DNA of 38,693 bases from Lachnospiraceae bacterium (GTDB lineage Bacteria; Bacillota; Clostridia; Lachnospirales; Lachnospiraceae): positions 1-38,693 of the forward strand of contig BLMC01000021.1 in the NCBI GenBank assembly GCA_011959805.1, given 5' to 3'. The notes below the pieces were generated by a model, which had not been told where the DNA came from, made no database searches, and saw only the letters and a program-made list of their open reading frames with translations. The position numbers were made by a program, and so were the translations under genes. Below are positions 9,296-17,646 of the stretch, piece by piece. How positions within the stretch are numbered: position 1 is the stretch's first letter; each line of letters starts with the position of its first letter.

Positions 9296-9924
9296 ATCAA
9301 TTGTTTTCTAAGGAGAAATGGAAGTATGCAATTTACACAGTGAGTCACCCAATGGATGGATATTACGAGATTCGGCATCGTGAGTGCGGCAGTGTGCCAG
9401 TTGCGATTGTTCTGGTAATTCTATTTGCCTTTAGTTTTTCTATCAATCGGATTTCAGCGAGTTTTATTGTCAACGATATCAACCCGCTGGCAGTCAATGC
9501 ACTGACAGAGATGATTGCAGTGCTGTTGATGTACTTGCTGTTTTGTGTTGGAAATTGGTCAATTACTTGCTTGATGGAAGGCGAGGGAAGACTAAAGGAT
9601 ATCGCAATTGCAGCGGGATACGCAATGATACCAATGATTGTATGTTTTAATATTGGTACGCTGTTTAGTCAGTACGTGACACTTGACGAGGGCGGATTTT
9701 ACTATATGATTATGGCATTTGGCGTGGCATATAGCGTGATTATGGCATTGATGGGCATTATGCAAGTGCACAATTATACGCTTGGCAAGACACTGGTCAC
9801 TATTTTTCTGACATTTGTTGCCATGCTGATTATTATCTTCGTGGTATTGCTGTTTGTGGACCTGCTCACACAGGTATACAGCTTTTTCTATAGCATTTAT
9901 CAGGAACTAATCTTTCGATTATAG
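9292..9924 (+). CDS. Yip1-family integral membrane protein
   Basis: This 210-aa protein resembles the bacterial Yip1 family (PF04893-like). A soluble N-terminal stretch of about 35 residues includes the HPMDGYYEIRH motif and is followed by five hydrophobic segments: about 38-58, 65-88, 102-124, 137-157 and 166-195. The family is small and functionally uncharacterised in bacteria. The gene starts inside the stop codon of the NHL/TPR gene (ATGA) and ends 14 bp before the DUF5696 gene. The three are therefore likely made in fixed proportion and may form one membrane complex. That complex is an inference from coupling. Confidence 0.75.
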   Translation: MNQLFSKEKWKYAIYTVSHPMDGYYEIRHRECGSVPVAIVLVILFAFSFSINRISASFIVNDINPLAVNALTEMIAVLLMYLLFCVGNWSITCLMEGEGRLKDIAIAAGYAMIPMIVCFNIGTLFSQYVTLDEGGFYYMIMAFGVAYSVIMALMGIMQVHNYTLGKTLVTIFLTFVAMLIIIFVVLLFVDLLTQVYSFFYSIYQELIFRL

Positions 9925-9938
9925 GGGGAAAGGATATT

Positions 9939-12518
9939 ATGGCTAAAAGTAAGAAAATTGTGATCGCTATCGTAACCCTCATTTTGGCAATCGTGGTCAT
10001 TTATTTCTCGCGCTGGCTGATACGCTATTACTTGTACAATGATTACCAAGAAAGTCTTTCCTCCTATGAGTATGAGGAAGGAAGCGTGTTTCAGGCTTTA
10101 AGTGACAGCAAAAAGGAAGTTGCAGGCATGGAGCTTGCAGCGGAGAATGACATATTAAAGCTCTACGCAGATAGGAAGAATGCGACAGTGGCGATTGTGG
10201 ACAAGAGAAATGGACAGATTACCTACTCGAATCCTCTCGATGCAGATGCGGATGCAATTGCGAGCACTACCAATAAAAATTATTTGAAATCGCAGTTGAT
10301 TTTGGACTTTTTCAATACATCACGGACAGAGGGAACCTATGACTCTTTTAGCTACTGCACCGAAAGAGGACAGCTTGAAGTAGAGTCGATTCGAGATGGA
10401 ATTCGTTTTATCTATACACTGGGCGACTTGGAGAGCGCTACAGGGATTGTACCTCAATACATTAGTAAGGCGACGCTCGACAGAGTGCTTGCAGCGCTGG
10501 ATGAAGATGGTGCAAAGTTTGTCCAAATGAAATATATCGAAAGCGAGATTGGTGAGGACTATATGGAACTGTTGTCCGCAGCGATGAAAGGTGCCTCACA
10601 AATTCGGAAACTGAACAAATATTTTGAGCAGGCAGGGTTTACAAGCGAGGATTATGTGACGGAGATGGAAAATTCCGGCGTGGAGGATGCGGTGCCTATC
10701 TCATTTGTGATACCACTTGAATATCGACTTAACAATGATGCAGTAGAAGTATCGATTCCTATGTGCGCAGTGCAGGAGAACGGCGGCGGAAGTATTTTTA
10801 GAATCCAGTTGTTGCGGTATTTAGGTGCGGCAGGGACAGATGAGAACGGATACATGATGGTGCCAAACGGTTCTGGTTCGCTCATTAATTTTAACAATGG
10901 TAAGACAACATCAGAGAACTATTCAGAGTATGTTTATGGAATTGATAAGCTTGCTGCGGAGTATACAGTACGGGAAAACACGGAGGATGTCAAACTTCCA
11001 GTGTATGGATTGTTCCGCGATGAGAGTAGTATTTTTGCGACAATTGAGGACGGTGCAGCATTTGCAAATATCAGTGCAGGTGTGTCTGGCAAAATACATA
11101 ATTATAATTATGTATATTCTTCATTTGTGCTACGTGGAAATGATAAGCTTTCTATGTTTGGTACAACAGGAAACGAGGCAGATATTCCTGTTGTGGAAAA
11201 AAATTTTTATGATGCAAATTTAACTGTAAAATATACAATGTTGACACAGGACTATGCAGGTTATGCGGGAGCTGCAAACTATTATAGAGAACGCCTTGTG
11301 AATGAGGGTGTGCTTAAAGCCAAGGATAAAACCGTGGATGACATTAAGTTTTATTATGATGTACTTGGCGGCGTTATGATGAACAAGTTTTTCCTTGGAA
11401 CACGCTATGAAGGAATGTATGCGATGACTACTTTTGACCAGGCGGCGGACATTTCATCGGACCTTGCAGAGGCCGGTATCACCAATCAAGTAATGAATTT
11501 TCAGGGTTGGATGAATCGTGGATATTATCATGATGTTGTGGATAAAATTCAGATTCCAGTAGCGCTCGGTGGAAAAAGTGACTTAAAAAAATTGAACGAG
11601 ACAGTAGCAAACAATGGCGGGACATTATATGCGGATGTGGCATTTCAAAAAGTGACTGAAATCAGTAAGCGTTATTCTGAGGGAAATGAGACTTCGCGAT
11701 ACTATGGTGGCGGATACATTGCGAATTTTGGACTGGTAAATCCGGCAACGCTGCGTCAAACTTCAGGACTTGGATGGGAGGAAAACATTTATTATCTGAT
11801 ATCTCCCAAATTTCTTGTGCGCTATATAGACCAGTTTACATCAAAAATTGGGAAGTATGATGTGGATGGTATTTCGTTAAGAGACCTTGGAAATGTACTC
11901 CATTCTGATAAGAAGCGAACGAATATTATTAACCGTGAGGAGGCGCTCGATGTTGTGAGTGCATCACTTGCGCAGATTGCGGCAGTCGGAAAAAGGATAA
12001 TGGTCAATGATGGAAATAATTATGCGTTTGCGTATGCAGATGATATTATCAATGCGCCACTATCGGATAATGATTACTATATTGTTGATGAGACAGTGCC
12101 ATTTTATGAGATGTTAATTCACGGATATATTGATTATTGTGGTGCGGTCATCAATCTAAGTGATACCTATAATGACAGGGATATTGTTTTAGAATTGATT
12201 GAGGCGGGCGCATCCCCACATTTTATGTTCACACATCAATCTTCAAGTGCGATTAAGGACACAGGATTAAATCGGTTTTACTCCACAAATTATGACAACT
12301 GGAAGAAGGATGCGGTGGGTATTTACAATGAAGTTAACGATGTACTAAAACATGTAAGTGGCGCGCATATTACAAATCACACAATTTTAGAAAATGACAC
12401 ACGTGTCATAACTTATGACAACGGTGTAGCAATCTATATCAACAAAAGTGCTTCTGACCAGACGATTGATGGTGTAGAAGTACCTGCAAAAAGCTATCGG
12501 TTAGGAGGAGATAAATAA
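9939..12518 (+). CDS. Membrane-anchored DUF5696-type protein, possible glycoside hydrolase-like barrel
   Basis: An 859-aa protein with a single N-terminal membrane helix (about residues 7-29) and a large exported part. From memory of similar loci in Paenibacillus and Lachnospiraceae it matches DUF5696 proteins, which sit beside ABC permeases, NHL and Yip1 genes; no database check was possible. The N-terminal half is beta-rich. The C-terminal half, from about 460, alternates strands and helices like a TIM barrel, with VDGISLRDLGN (Asp643, Asp649) and VDETVPFYEML as candidate acidic active-site segments. A short beta domain ends the protein. GGGGGAAAGG precedes ATG 9939. Its stop overlaps the next permease start by one base (TAATG). 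The family name is moderately sure; the glycosidase idea is inference. Confidence 0.65.
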   Translation: MAKSKKIVIAIVTLILAIVVIYFSRWLIRYYLYNDYQESLSSYEYEEGSVFQALSDSKKEVAGMELAAENDILKLYADRKNATVAIVDKRNGQITYSNPLDADADAIASTTNKNYLKSQLILDFFNTSRTEGTYDSFSYCTERGQLEVESIRDGIRFIYTLGDLESATGIVPQYISKATLDRVLAALDEDGAKFVQMKYIESEIGEDYMELLSAAMKGASQIRKLNKYFEQAGFTSEDYVTEMENSGVEDAVPISFVIPLEYRLNNDAVEVSIPMCAVQENGGGSIFRIQLLRYLGAAGTDENGYMMVPNGSGSLINFNNGKTTSENYSEYVYGIDKLAAEYTVRENTEDVKLPVYGLFRDESSIFATIEDGAAFANISAGVSGKIHNYNYVYSSFVLRGNDKLSMFGTTGNEADIPVVEKNFYDANLTVKYTMLTQDYAGYAGAANYYRERLVNEGVLKAKDKTVDDIKFYYDVLGGVMMNKFFLGTRYEGMYAMTTFDQAADISSDLAEAGITNQVMNFQGWMNRGYYHDVVDKIQIPVALGGKSDLKKLNETVANNGGTLYADVAFQKVTEISKRYSEGNETSRYYGGGYIANFGLVNPATLRQTSGLGWEENIYYLISPKFLVRYIDQFTSKIGKYDVDGISLRDLGNVLHSDKKRTNIINREEALDVVSASLAQIAAVGKRIMVNDGNNYAFAYADDIINAPLSDNDYYIVDETVPFYEMLIHGYIDYCGAVINLSDTYNDRDIVLELIEAGASPHFMFTHQSSSAIKDTGLNRFYSTNYDNWKKDAVGIYNEVNDVLKHVSGAHITNHTILENDTRVITYDNGVAIYINKSASDQTIDGVEVPAKSYRLGGDK

Positions 12519-13435
12519 TGAATAGCAAAAAGAAAAAAATGTCTCTTTCTGAGAAGAGAAGCCGTACAGGATTTCTGTTTGTTCTTCCGTGGCTGGTTGG
12601 TTTTATCTGGTTCTATGCAAGAAGTCTGTTTATGTCGGTACAGTTTTCGCTCTCGAACTTGACTGTTAGTCCGGGTGGGGGATACTCGTTGGATTTTGTT
12701 GGACTGGACAATTTCCTTTATGCGTTTCGAGCACATGCGACATATAAGCAAGTGCTTACGACCTCTGTCGGCAATATGTTGATTGATGTGCCGCTTATTA
12801 CATTTTTTAGTCTGTTTATGGCCATCTTATTAAATCGCAAATTCAAGGGAAGAACACTTGTTCGGGCCATATTTTTCTTACCGGTGATTCTCAACTCGGA
12901 AGCCATTGTGGATGCGATGGATTTAGCGCGAAATATGATGAGCGGCGGACTCTCCAACGCAAGTGCAGAGATGGCGCAGGCGTCGTCGGGCGGTATGGGC
13001 ATTGCGTACTATATGCAGATGTTTGGTTCACTCGGTATACCAGAGTCCCTGATTGAGTACCTTATGGGGGCGGTGGCGCGTGTCAGCGATATTATTAATG
13101 CTTCTGGTGTGCAGATTATTATTTTTATTGCAGCGTTGCAGTCCGTTCCCGGTTCTATGTATGAAGTTGCCAAGATTGAGGGTGCAACAACATACGAGAC
13201 CTTTTGGAAGGTAACATTTCCGATGGTGATGCCACACATTATCACAAACATTGTGTATACCGTTGTGGACAGCTTTACGCAGTCTGATGTAGTGGGGCTT
13301 GCTTACAAGACGGCGTTTACTGAGAGTAACTATGGACTTAGCTCTGTATTTAGCCTGTGTTCGACAGCGATTACTTGTCTGATATTGGTAATTGTGTGTG
13401 GATTTATACAGAAGCGAACATTCTATTACAATTGA
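12518..13435 (+). CDS. Sugar ABC transporter permease, MalF type (transporter 2)
   Basis: Membrane subunit of the second carbohydrate importer, 305 aa with six predicted membrane segments. A basic N-terminus precedes the first helix (about 21-42). The EAA loop reads EVAKIEGAT...FPMVMP near residues 213-238. A long extracellular loop around residues 130-165 is Ser/Gly/Met-rich. AGGAGG lies 8 bp before ATG 12518, which overlaps the DUF5696 stop. It is only distantly similar to the transporter-1 permease, so the two pairs are not a recent duplication. Pairing with the next gene is clear from adjacency. Confidence 0.92.
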   Translation: MNSKKKKMSLSEKRSRTGFLFVLPWLVGFIWFYARSLFMSVQFSLSNLTVSPGGGYSLDFVGLDNFLYAFRAHATYKQVLTTSVGNMLIDVPLITFFSLFMAILLNRKFKGRTLVRAIFFLPVILNSEAIVDAMDLARNMMSGGLSNASAEMAQASSGGMGIAYYMQMFGSLGIPESLIEYLMGAVARVSDIINASGVQIIIFIAALQSVPGSMYEVAKIEGATTYETFWKVTFPMVMPHIITNIVYTVVDSFTQSDVVGLAYKTAFTESNYGLSSVFSLCSTAITCLILVIVCGFIQKRTFYYN

Positions 13436-13454
13436 GAAAGGGGGACAAAAACAT

Positions 13455-14438
13455 ATGGCAAATATAAAAGGCATTATTGAGGATGCAAAGAACGACAAAC
13501 AGTTTGCGAATGATAGAATGCGCTGGGCATCCAACTGCAAAGGATTTATCTTATTTCTGTTCCGCCTAGTTATTATCGTCGGGATATGCTATGTGATATT
13601 AGGCCCCGTAATCGGCATTATTAGCAGTTCATTTTTTTCTGATGCAGACAGCTACAATCCTATGGTATACATGATACCACAGGAGCCGACACTGTATCGG
13701 TATGAACTGGCCTCTAAGTATCTCGACTACGCAAAGTCGATGGCCAGTTCTCTTGTCTACGCGGCAACACTTATGATAATACAAGTATTTATTTGTTCGA
13801 TGGTAGGTTACGGCTTTGCGCGGTATCAATTTCCAGGCAAAAATATTCTGTTTGCGTGCGTGGTTATTATGATTGTGATTCCTACCAACACCATTATGCT
13901 TCCACTTTACATGACATTTGCAAAGTTTGATGTGTTTGGCATAATCAATCTAATTAAAGGGTCGTCGGTGAATCTATTGTCGACACCTGTGCCAATGTAC
14001 ATTATGACAATTTTTGGATGCGGACTGCGTTCAGGCTTGTATATCTATATATTTAATCAGTTTTTCCGTGGGCTTCCTAAAGAAATTGAGGAAGCGGCGT
14101 TTGTGGATGGTGCAGGAACGCTGTACACGTATTTTCGTATTATGCTTGTCAATGCGCTGCCATCGGCAGTTACAGTCGCGATTTTTTCAATGGTGTGGCA
14201 GTACAATGACACTTTCTATGCAAAGTTGTTCTTAATTAGCGACAGTATTGTTATCAGCAAGAAGATATCAACAATTACAGCGACCATCTCTACACTGGAG
14301 AAAATTCTTGACCCAGCGATATTACAATTGTTTTTGGACGCAGGAATTGTACTTGTTATGATACCAATTGTCATTATTTATGTGCTTTTGCAAAAACAAT
14401 TTATTGAGGGTGTTGAGCGCAGTGGTATTGTAGGATAA
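13455..14438 (+). CDS. Sugar ABC transporter permease, MalG type (transporter 2)
   Basis: Second membrane subunit of transporter 2, 327 aa. A cytoplasmic N-terminal stretch of about 30 residues is followed by six membrane segments. The EAA loop reads EEAAFVDGAG...LVNALP near residues 213-238, and the C-terminus FIEGVERSGIVG is typical of MalG/YcjP-type permeases. ATG 13455 is preceded by GAAAGGGGGA. The frame is open further upstream, but that extension overlaps the previous gene and lacks a ribosome site. It is followed by the hairpin-bearing gap that separates the permeases from the two binding lipoproteins. Confidence 0.92.
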   Translation: MANIKGIIEDAKNDKQFANDRMRWASNCKGFILFLFRLVIIVGICYVILGPVIGIISSSFFSDADSYNPMVYMIPQEPTLYRYELASKYLDYAKSMASSLVYAATLMIIQVFICSMVGYGFARYQFPGKNILFACVVIMIVIPTNTIMLPLYMTFAKFDVFGIINLIKGSSVNLLSTPVPMYIMTIFGCGLRSGLYIYIFNQFFRGLPKEIEEAAFVDGAGTLYTYFRIMLVNALPSAVTVAIFSMVWQYNDTFYAKLFLISDSIVISKKISTITATISTLEKILDPAILQLFLDAGIVLVMIPIVIIYVLLQKQFIEGVERSGIVG

Positions 14439-14454
14439 CAAATTACCAAAAGCA

Positions 14455-14480
14455 ATAAAATGACACTTGTGTCATTTTAT
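14455..14480. terminator. Perfect 12-bp inverted repeat, weak terminator or operator
   Basis: ATAAAATGACAC and GTGTCATTTTAT form a perfect 12-bp stem around TT, 17 bp after the permease stop. The A-tract, short GC core and T-tract layout fits a leaky bidirectional terminator. The core TGACAC-N2-GTGTCA also recurs inside two coding regions (12395-12408 and 19752-19765), which would fit a regulator site. The sequence alone does not decide between them. Confidence 0.5.
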
Positions 14481-14503
14481 ATAAAAGGAAAAATGAACCA
14501 AAA

Positions 14504-14554
14504 GTGTACGCATAAACTTTTTGTACTTGCGTGCAAGGAAGTTTGTACGTACAC
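14504..14554 (+). promoter_or_regulatory. Long hairpin in the leader of the binding-lipoprotein genes
   Basis: Bases 14504-14519 pair with 14539-14554 through a 16-position stem (GTGTACG/CGTACAC outside, AAACTT/AAGTTT inside) with one C-A mismatch and one G-U pair. CTTG/CAAG nests at the tip. It ends 9 bases before the AGGAGG of the next gene. Such intercistronic hairpins often protect downstream SBP mRNA from decay, or control access to the ribosome site. The structure is seen in the sequence; the role is inferred. Confidence 0.55.
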
Positions 14555-14578
14555 ACGAACAAAAGGAGGATGAGAGAG

Positions 14579-16099
14579 TTGAAAGCAAGGAAATTAATCA
14601 CGTTATCTTTGACAGCAGCTATGGCGATGAGTGTGGCTGCGTGCGGTGGCAAGGGCACAGACAATACGGCAAATACCAACGCAGATGTACAAACGACACA
14701 AGCAGTAGTGCCTGAAACCACTCTGGAAGAAACAACTACACAAGAGCAGACAGAACCAGCAGCGGATGCGCAGCAGGAAGCACCTGTAGGCGAAGTAAGC
14801 ATTAACTTTGAGGATGGTGTATATGGATTTGTAGGTGTGGATAAAAGTGTAAATCCTGTAGGAGATGATTCGACACTTTCGATAGCAGATTTTTCGGGCT
14901 CCAAGGCGTTGAAAGTCGAGACAAACGGAAAAGCGCCCTATATAGGAATTCAGGTGGATGCACTCTTGGGTGAGAAGGCGGCTGAGGTGAAGACTGTAGA
15001 GATGTCGCTTGGGATAGAAAATCCAGATGGCAAGTTTAACGCAGTGTCTGGAAAAATTTACGCATTTCTTGGAGCAGAAAATGAGCGTAAGGATGGGGAC
15101 TGGTCAGTATATTTGGAGACCGCCAATCCCAAGACAGCAGTCTATGAAGTTCCTGATGGAATGACTTTTGGACAAGGCAACTATATGGTGGTGTCCCTGG
15201 AGACGGACAATGGCAAAGATGTTGGTGCTACACCCGCGATTCTATATATAGATAACATTGCATTTAAGGATGCAGCAGGAAATATTATCGCGGCAGATAC
15301 CACAGCTGAGTTTGTGTCGACAGCGACAGAAGATGACCGTTCCAACCTTGTAAATATCACAGGTGCAGTAGAATTTGAAGGCTTTGCAACAAAGGCAGAT
15401 GGCTGGGCACAGAGTGGATTTGCCATGACGGAAGATATTATAGCGGCGCTTGTTCCAGGTTCTGTTGTTGAGATTTCTTTTACAAGTGAAACTGGTGATA
15501 TGTGGATTGTTATGAATGAGGCTGAGGCGGGCTGGATGCGTGTTGGCGATGGTACAAATGGAAGTTCCGCAGTCAACGACGCTAAGACAATAGCGCAAAT
15601 TCCGTTTGAGATGTTGGCAGAATATTGTGGTGATGATGTTTCTAAGTGGGGTACGACAATGCAATGTGAAGCGTCTGGCGCATGGGAAGTATACAGCGTG
15701 AAGGTCGGTCAGGCAGCGAAAAGTTATAACCTCACAGATGTGGTGGAGTTTGATGGTTTCACTGCAAAAGGTGATGGCTGGGCACAGGATGGCAAGGATA
15801 TGACAGAGGATATTATAGCGGCGCTTGTTCCGGGTTCTGTCGTTGAGGTGACATACACAAGTGAGAGTGGTGATATGTGGCTTGTCATTCCAGATGCTGA
15901 GGCAGGCTGGATGCGCGTTGGCGATGGCACAAACGACCAGGCAGTCACAGATGGAAGCAAGGCATATATTCCGTTTGAAATGATAGCAAAGTATTGTGGT
16001 GAAGATGTGTCTAAATGGGGTACAAGAATGCAGTGTGAGGCGTCTGGTGCATGGGAAGTGTTCAGTGTGAAGGTTGGAATGGATTCAGAAGGAGAATAG
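14579..16099 (+). CDS. Lipoprotein with duplicated glycan-binding-like modules
   Basis: A 506-aa surface lipoprotein without an evident enzyme domain. The signal MKARKLITLSLTAAMAMSVAAC gives lipid-modified Cys22, then a Thr/Gln/Glu linker to about residue 75. A beta-sandwich-like domain starting INFEDGVYGF (about 77-240) resembles carbohydrate-binding modules of mannanases. Two tandem modules of about 120 aa end the protein, sharing DGWAQ, TEDIIAALVPGSVVE, GDMW and AGWMRVGDGTN with long identical stretches. I prefer the TTG start at 14579, since AGGAGG (14564-14569) lies 9 bp before it. ATG 14570 touches that ribosome site directly, and 14531 lies in the hairpin. The position between permeases and SBP suggests it captures glycan for transporter 2. 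The CBM family is not identified. Confidence 0.75.
   Translation: MKARKLITLSLTAAMAMSVAACGGKGTDNTANTNADVQTTQAVVPETTLEETTTQEQTEPAADAQQEAPVGEVSINFEDGVYGFVGVDKSVNPVGDDSTLSIADFSGSKALKVETNGKAPYIGIQVDALLGEKAAEVKTVEMSLGIENPDGKFNAVSGKIYAFLGAENERKDGDWSVYLETANPKTAVYEVPDGMTFGQGNYMVVSLETDNGKDVGATPAILYIDNIAFKDAAGNIIAADTTAEFVSTATEDDRSNLVNITGAVEFEGFATKADGWAQSGFAMTEDIIAALVPGSVVEISFTSETGDMWIVMNEAEAGWMRVGDGTNGSSAVNDAKTIAQIPFEMLAEYCGDDVSKWGTTMQCEASGAWEVYSVKVGQAAKSYNLTDVVEFDGFTAKGDGWAQDGKDMTEDIIAALVPGSVVEVTYTSESGDMWLVIPDAEAGWMRVGDGTNDQAVTDGSKAYIPFEMIAKYCGEDVSKWGTRMQCEASGAWEVFSVKVGMDSEGE
15361..16083 (+). repeat. In-gene tandem duplication of a ~360-bp module
   Basis: About 15361-15714 and 15736-16083 are two copies of one coding module. 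The copies lie 375 bp apart at their 5' part and 369 bp apart at their 3' part, so a 6-bp indel separates them. Stretches such as GATATTATAGCGGCGCTTGT are identical at the DNA level, which points to a fairly recent duplication. Confidence 0.85.
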
Positions 16100-16111
16100 G
16101 AGGTTTGATGT

Positions 16112-17575
16112 ATGATGAAAAAAAGTATTAAAAGATTAATAGCGCTTGGCTTGAGTATGACAATGATGGCAGGACTTACAGCTTGTGGAGGTGGATCAGG
16201 CGATAGTGCACAGACTCAGGCGCCTGCAGCAGACACAAACAATACAACACAGTCACCTGCAGCAGATGATAACAATGATACAGCAAAGACAGATGCAGAC
16301 AAGGATACGCCTACAGTTTCCTCGGGAGGACACAGGGTAATTAAAGTTGGGTGTTGGTATCCACACTACTATGACAGCACACATACCAGCATTGACGACA
16401 ATCCAACGATGAGCGACCCAGATGAGGCCCAGATGCAGTTTGACAGTCTCAAGGCAGTCGAAGAAAAATATGATGTGGAGATTGAGTTTGTGAATTTAAC
16501 CTTTAATGGCGTAAAAGAATCCATCAATACATCCATTTTGGCTGGACAGCCCGACTGTGATATTTATGAGGTTGATTTACAGTTTGGTATTCCTGCAGCG
16601 CTCAATGGATTTGCAACCAACTTAAAGGAAGTGCTTCCTGCAGATGCGGATGTTGTAAGTGATCAGATGATTTTTTCAAAAGTGGATATTGGCACAGATG
16701 ATGGTACCTATCTATTTCGTTCTGTGACAGGGGATGCTATTCTTCAAGATACAAATATGCTTGCATTCAACAAGCAAATGCTCGACGAAGCTGGTCTGGA
16801 AGATCCCAATACACTGTATGAAAAAGGAGAGTGGACGTGGGATAAATGGAGAGAATATATGCTTGCGCTAACTCAGGATACAGACGGCGATGGTGTGACA
16901 GATGTATATGGATATGGTGCTGTTTGGACAACGCTTTTTAGCAATCTCTTAATGAGCAATGGCACAGGTGTTGCAATGGGACCGACAGAATCTTTCTCAA
17001 GTCCTGAGGTTGCAGAGGTGCTTGACTTTATCTATAACATGTACAATGTAGACCATGTTGCATATCCGTGGAATGCGGACGACTGGGATGCAAACCAGAA
17101 CGCTTATCTGGACGGTAAAGTTGCATTTTTTATCGATGCAGCATGGATTTCCGATGCAAACAAAGATTCTGAGTTGAGTTTTGATGTGACATGGTGTCCA
17201 TGGCCAGTTGGTCCTAGTGGCAATCAGGATACAAACGCTCTTAAGAGCGCCTCAAAAGGAAGTGCGTGGATGATACCGGCAGGTGTGGATAATCCTGAAT
17301 TTGTTTATACAGTATTTGAGGATTGGGCAAACTGGTATGATGGTGATACTGATGTTCGTGACAGCAATCTTACTTGGTGGGAAGATGCAGCCATTACAGA
17401 AGAAAACTATGCAGTGATGGAATATATGGGTTCAAGAAGTTGTGTTGATGTCTGGGAAGCATTGGGACTTGAGTGGGATTTCCCAAAACTTCTGACAGGT
17501 GAGATGACAGCTGCGCAGTTCCAAGAGACCTATAAACAGAGCGTACAAGATGCGCTGGATGGATTCTACAATTAG
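16112..17575 (+). CDS. Extracellular sugar-binding lipoprotein (SBP family 1, transporter 2)
   Basis: Conventional family-1 solute-binding protein, 487 aa, the receptor for transporter 2. The lipoprotein signal ends GLTAC with Cys25. A low-complexity Gln/Ala/Asp/Thr linker runs to about residue 65, then two alternating alpha/beta lobes. Typical SBP segments include IKVGCWYP at the first strand, GEWTWDKWREYMLALT in the middle, and a Trp/Tyr-rich C-terminal lobe expected to stack on sugar rings. AGGAGG lies 8 bp before ATG 16112. It follows the duplicated-module lipoprotein by 12 bp, so the two are co-translated. The ligand is unknown; manno- or gluco-oligosaccharides fit the context. Confidence 0.92.
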   Translation: MMKKSIKRLIALGLSMTMMAGLTACGGGSGDSAQTQAPAADTNNTTQSPAADDNNDTAKTDADKDTPTVSSGGHRVIKVGCWYPHYYDSTHTSIDDNPTMSDPDEAQMQFDSLKAVEEKYDVEIEFVNLTFNGVKESINTSILAGQPDCDIYEVDLQFGIPAALNGFATNLKEVLPADADVVSDQMIFSKVDIGTDDGTYLFRSVTGDAILQDTNMLAFNKQMLDEAGLEDPNTLYEKGEWTWDKWREYMLALTQDTDGDGVTDVYGYGAVWTTLFSNLLMSNGTGVAMGPTESFSSPEVAEVLDFIYNMYNVDHVAYPWNADDWDANQNAYLDGKVAFFIDAAWISDANKDSELSFDVTWCPWPVGPSGNQDTNALKSASKGSAWMIPAGVDNPEFVYTVFEDWANWYDGDTDVRDSNLTWWEDAAITEENYAVMEYMGSRSCVDVWEALGLEWDFPKLLTGEMTAAQFQETYKQSVQDALDGFYN

Positions 17576-17646
17576 ATTAGAAATATAGTTCTGATTTCAA
17601 CCAAACAGGATTCCTGACAAGATGATTCGGCATGGAGGTTTGTGAT

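Noticed and set aside
13028-13540. Long open frame on the - strand (170 codons), antisense to the transporter-2 permease genes.
   Set aside because: It lies opposite clear permease genes, has no ribosome site and its translation is rich in rare residues without domain features.
14443-14904. - strand open frame of 153 codons opposite the start of the duplicated-module lipoprotein.
   Set aside because: It runs through the hairpin region and opposite a signal peptide and linker, and its Ser/Val/Ala-rich translation mirrors the Thr/Ala codons of the linker.
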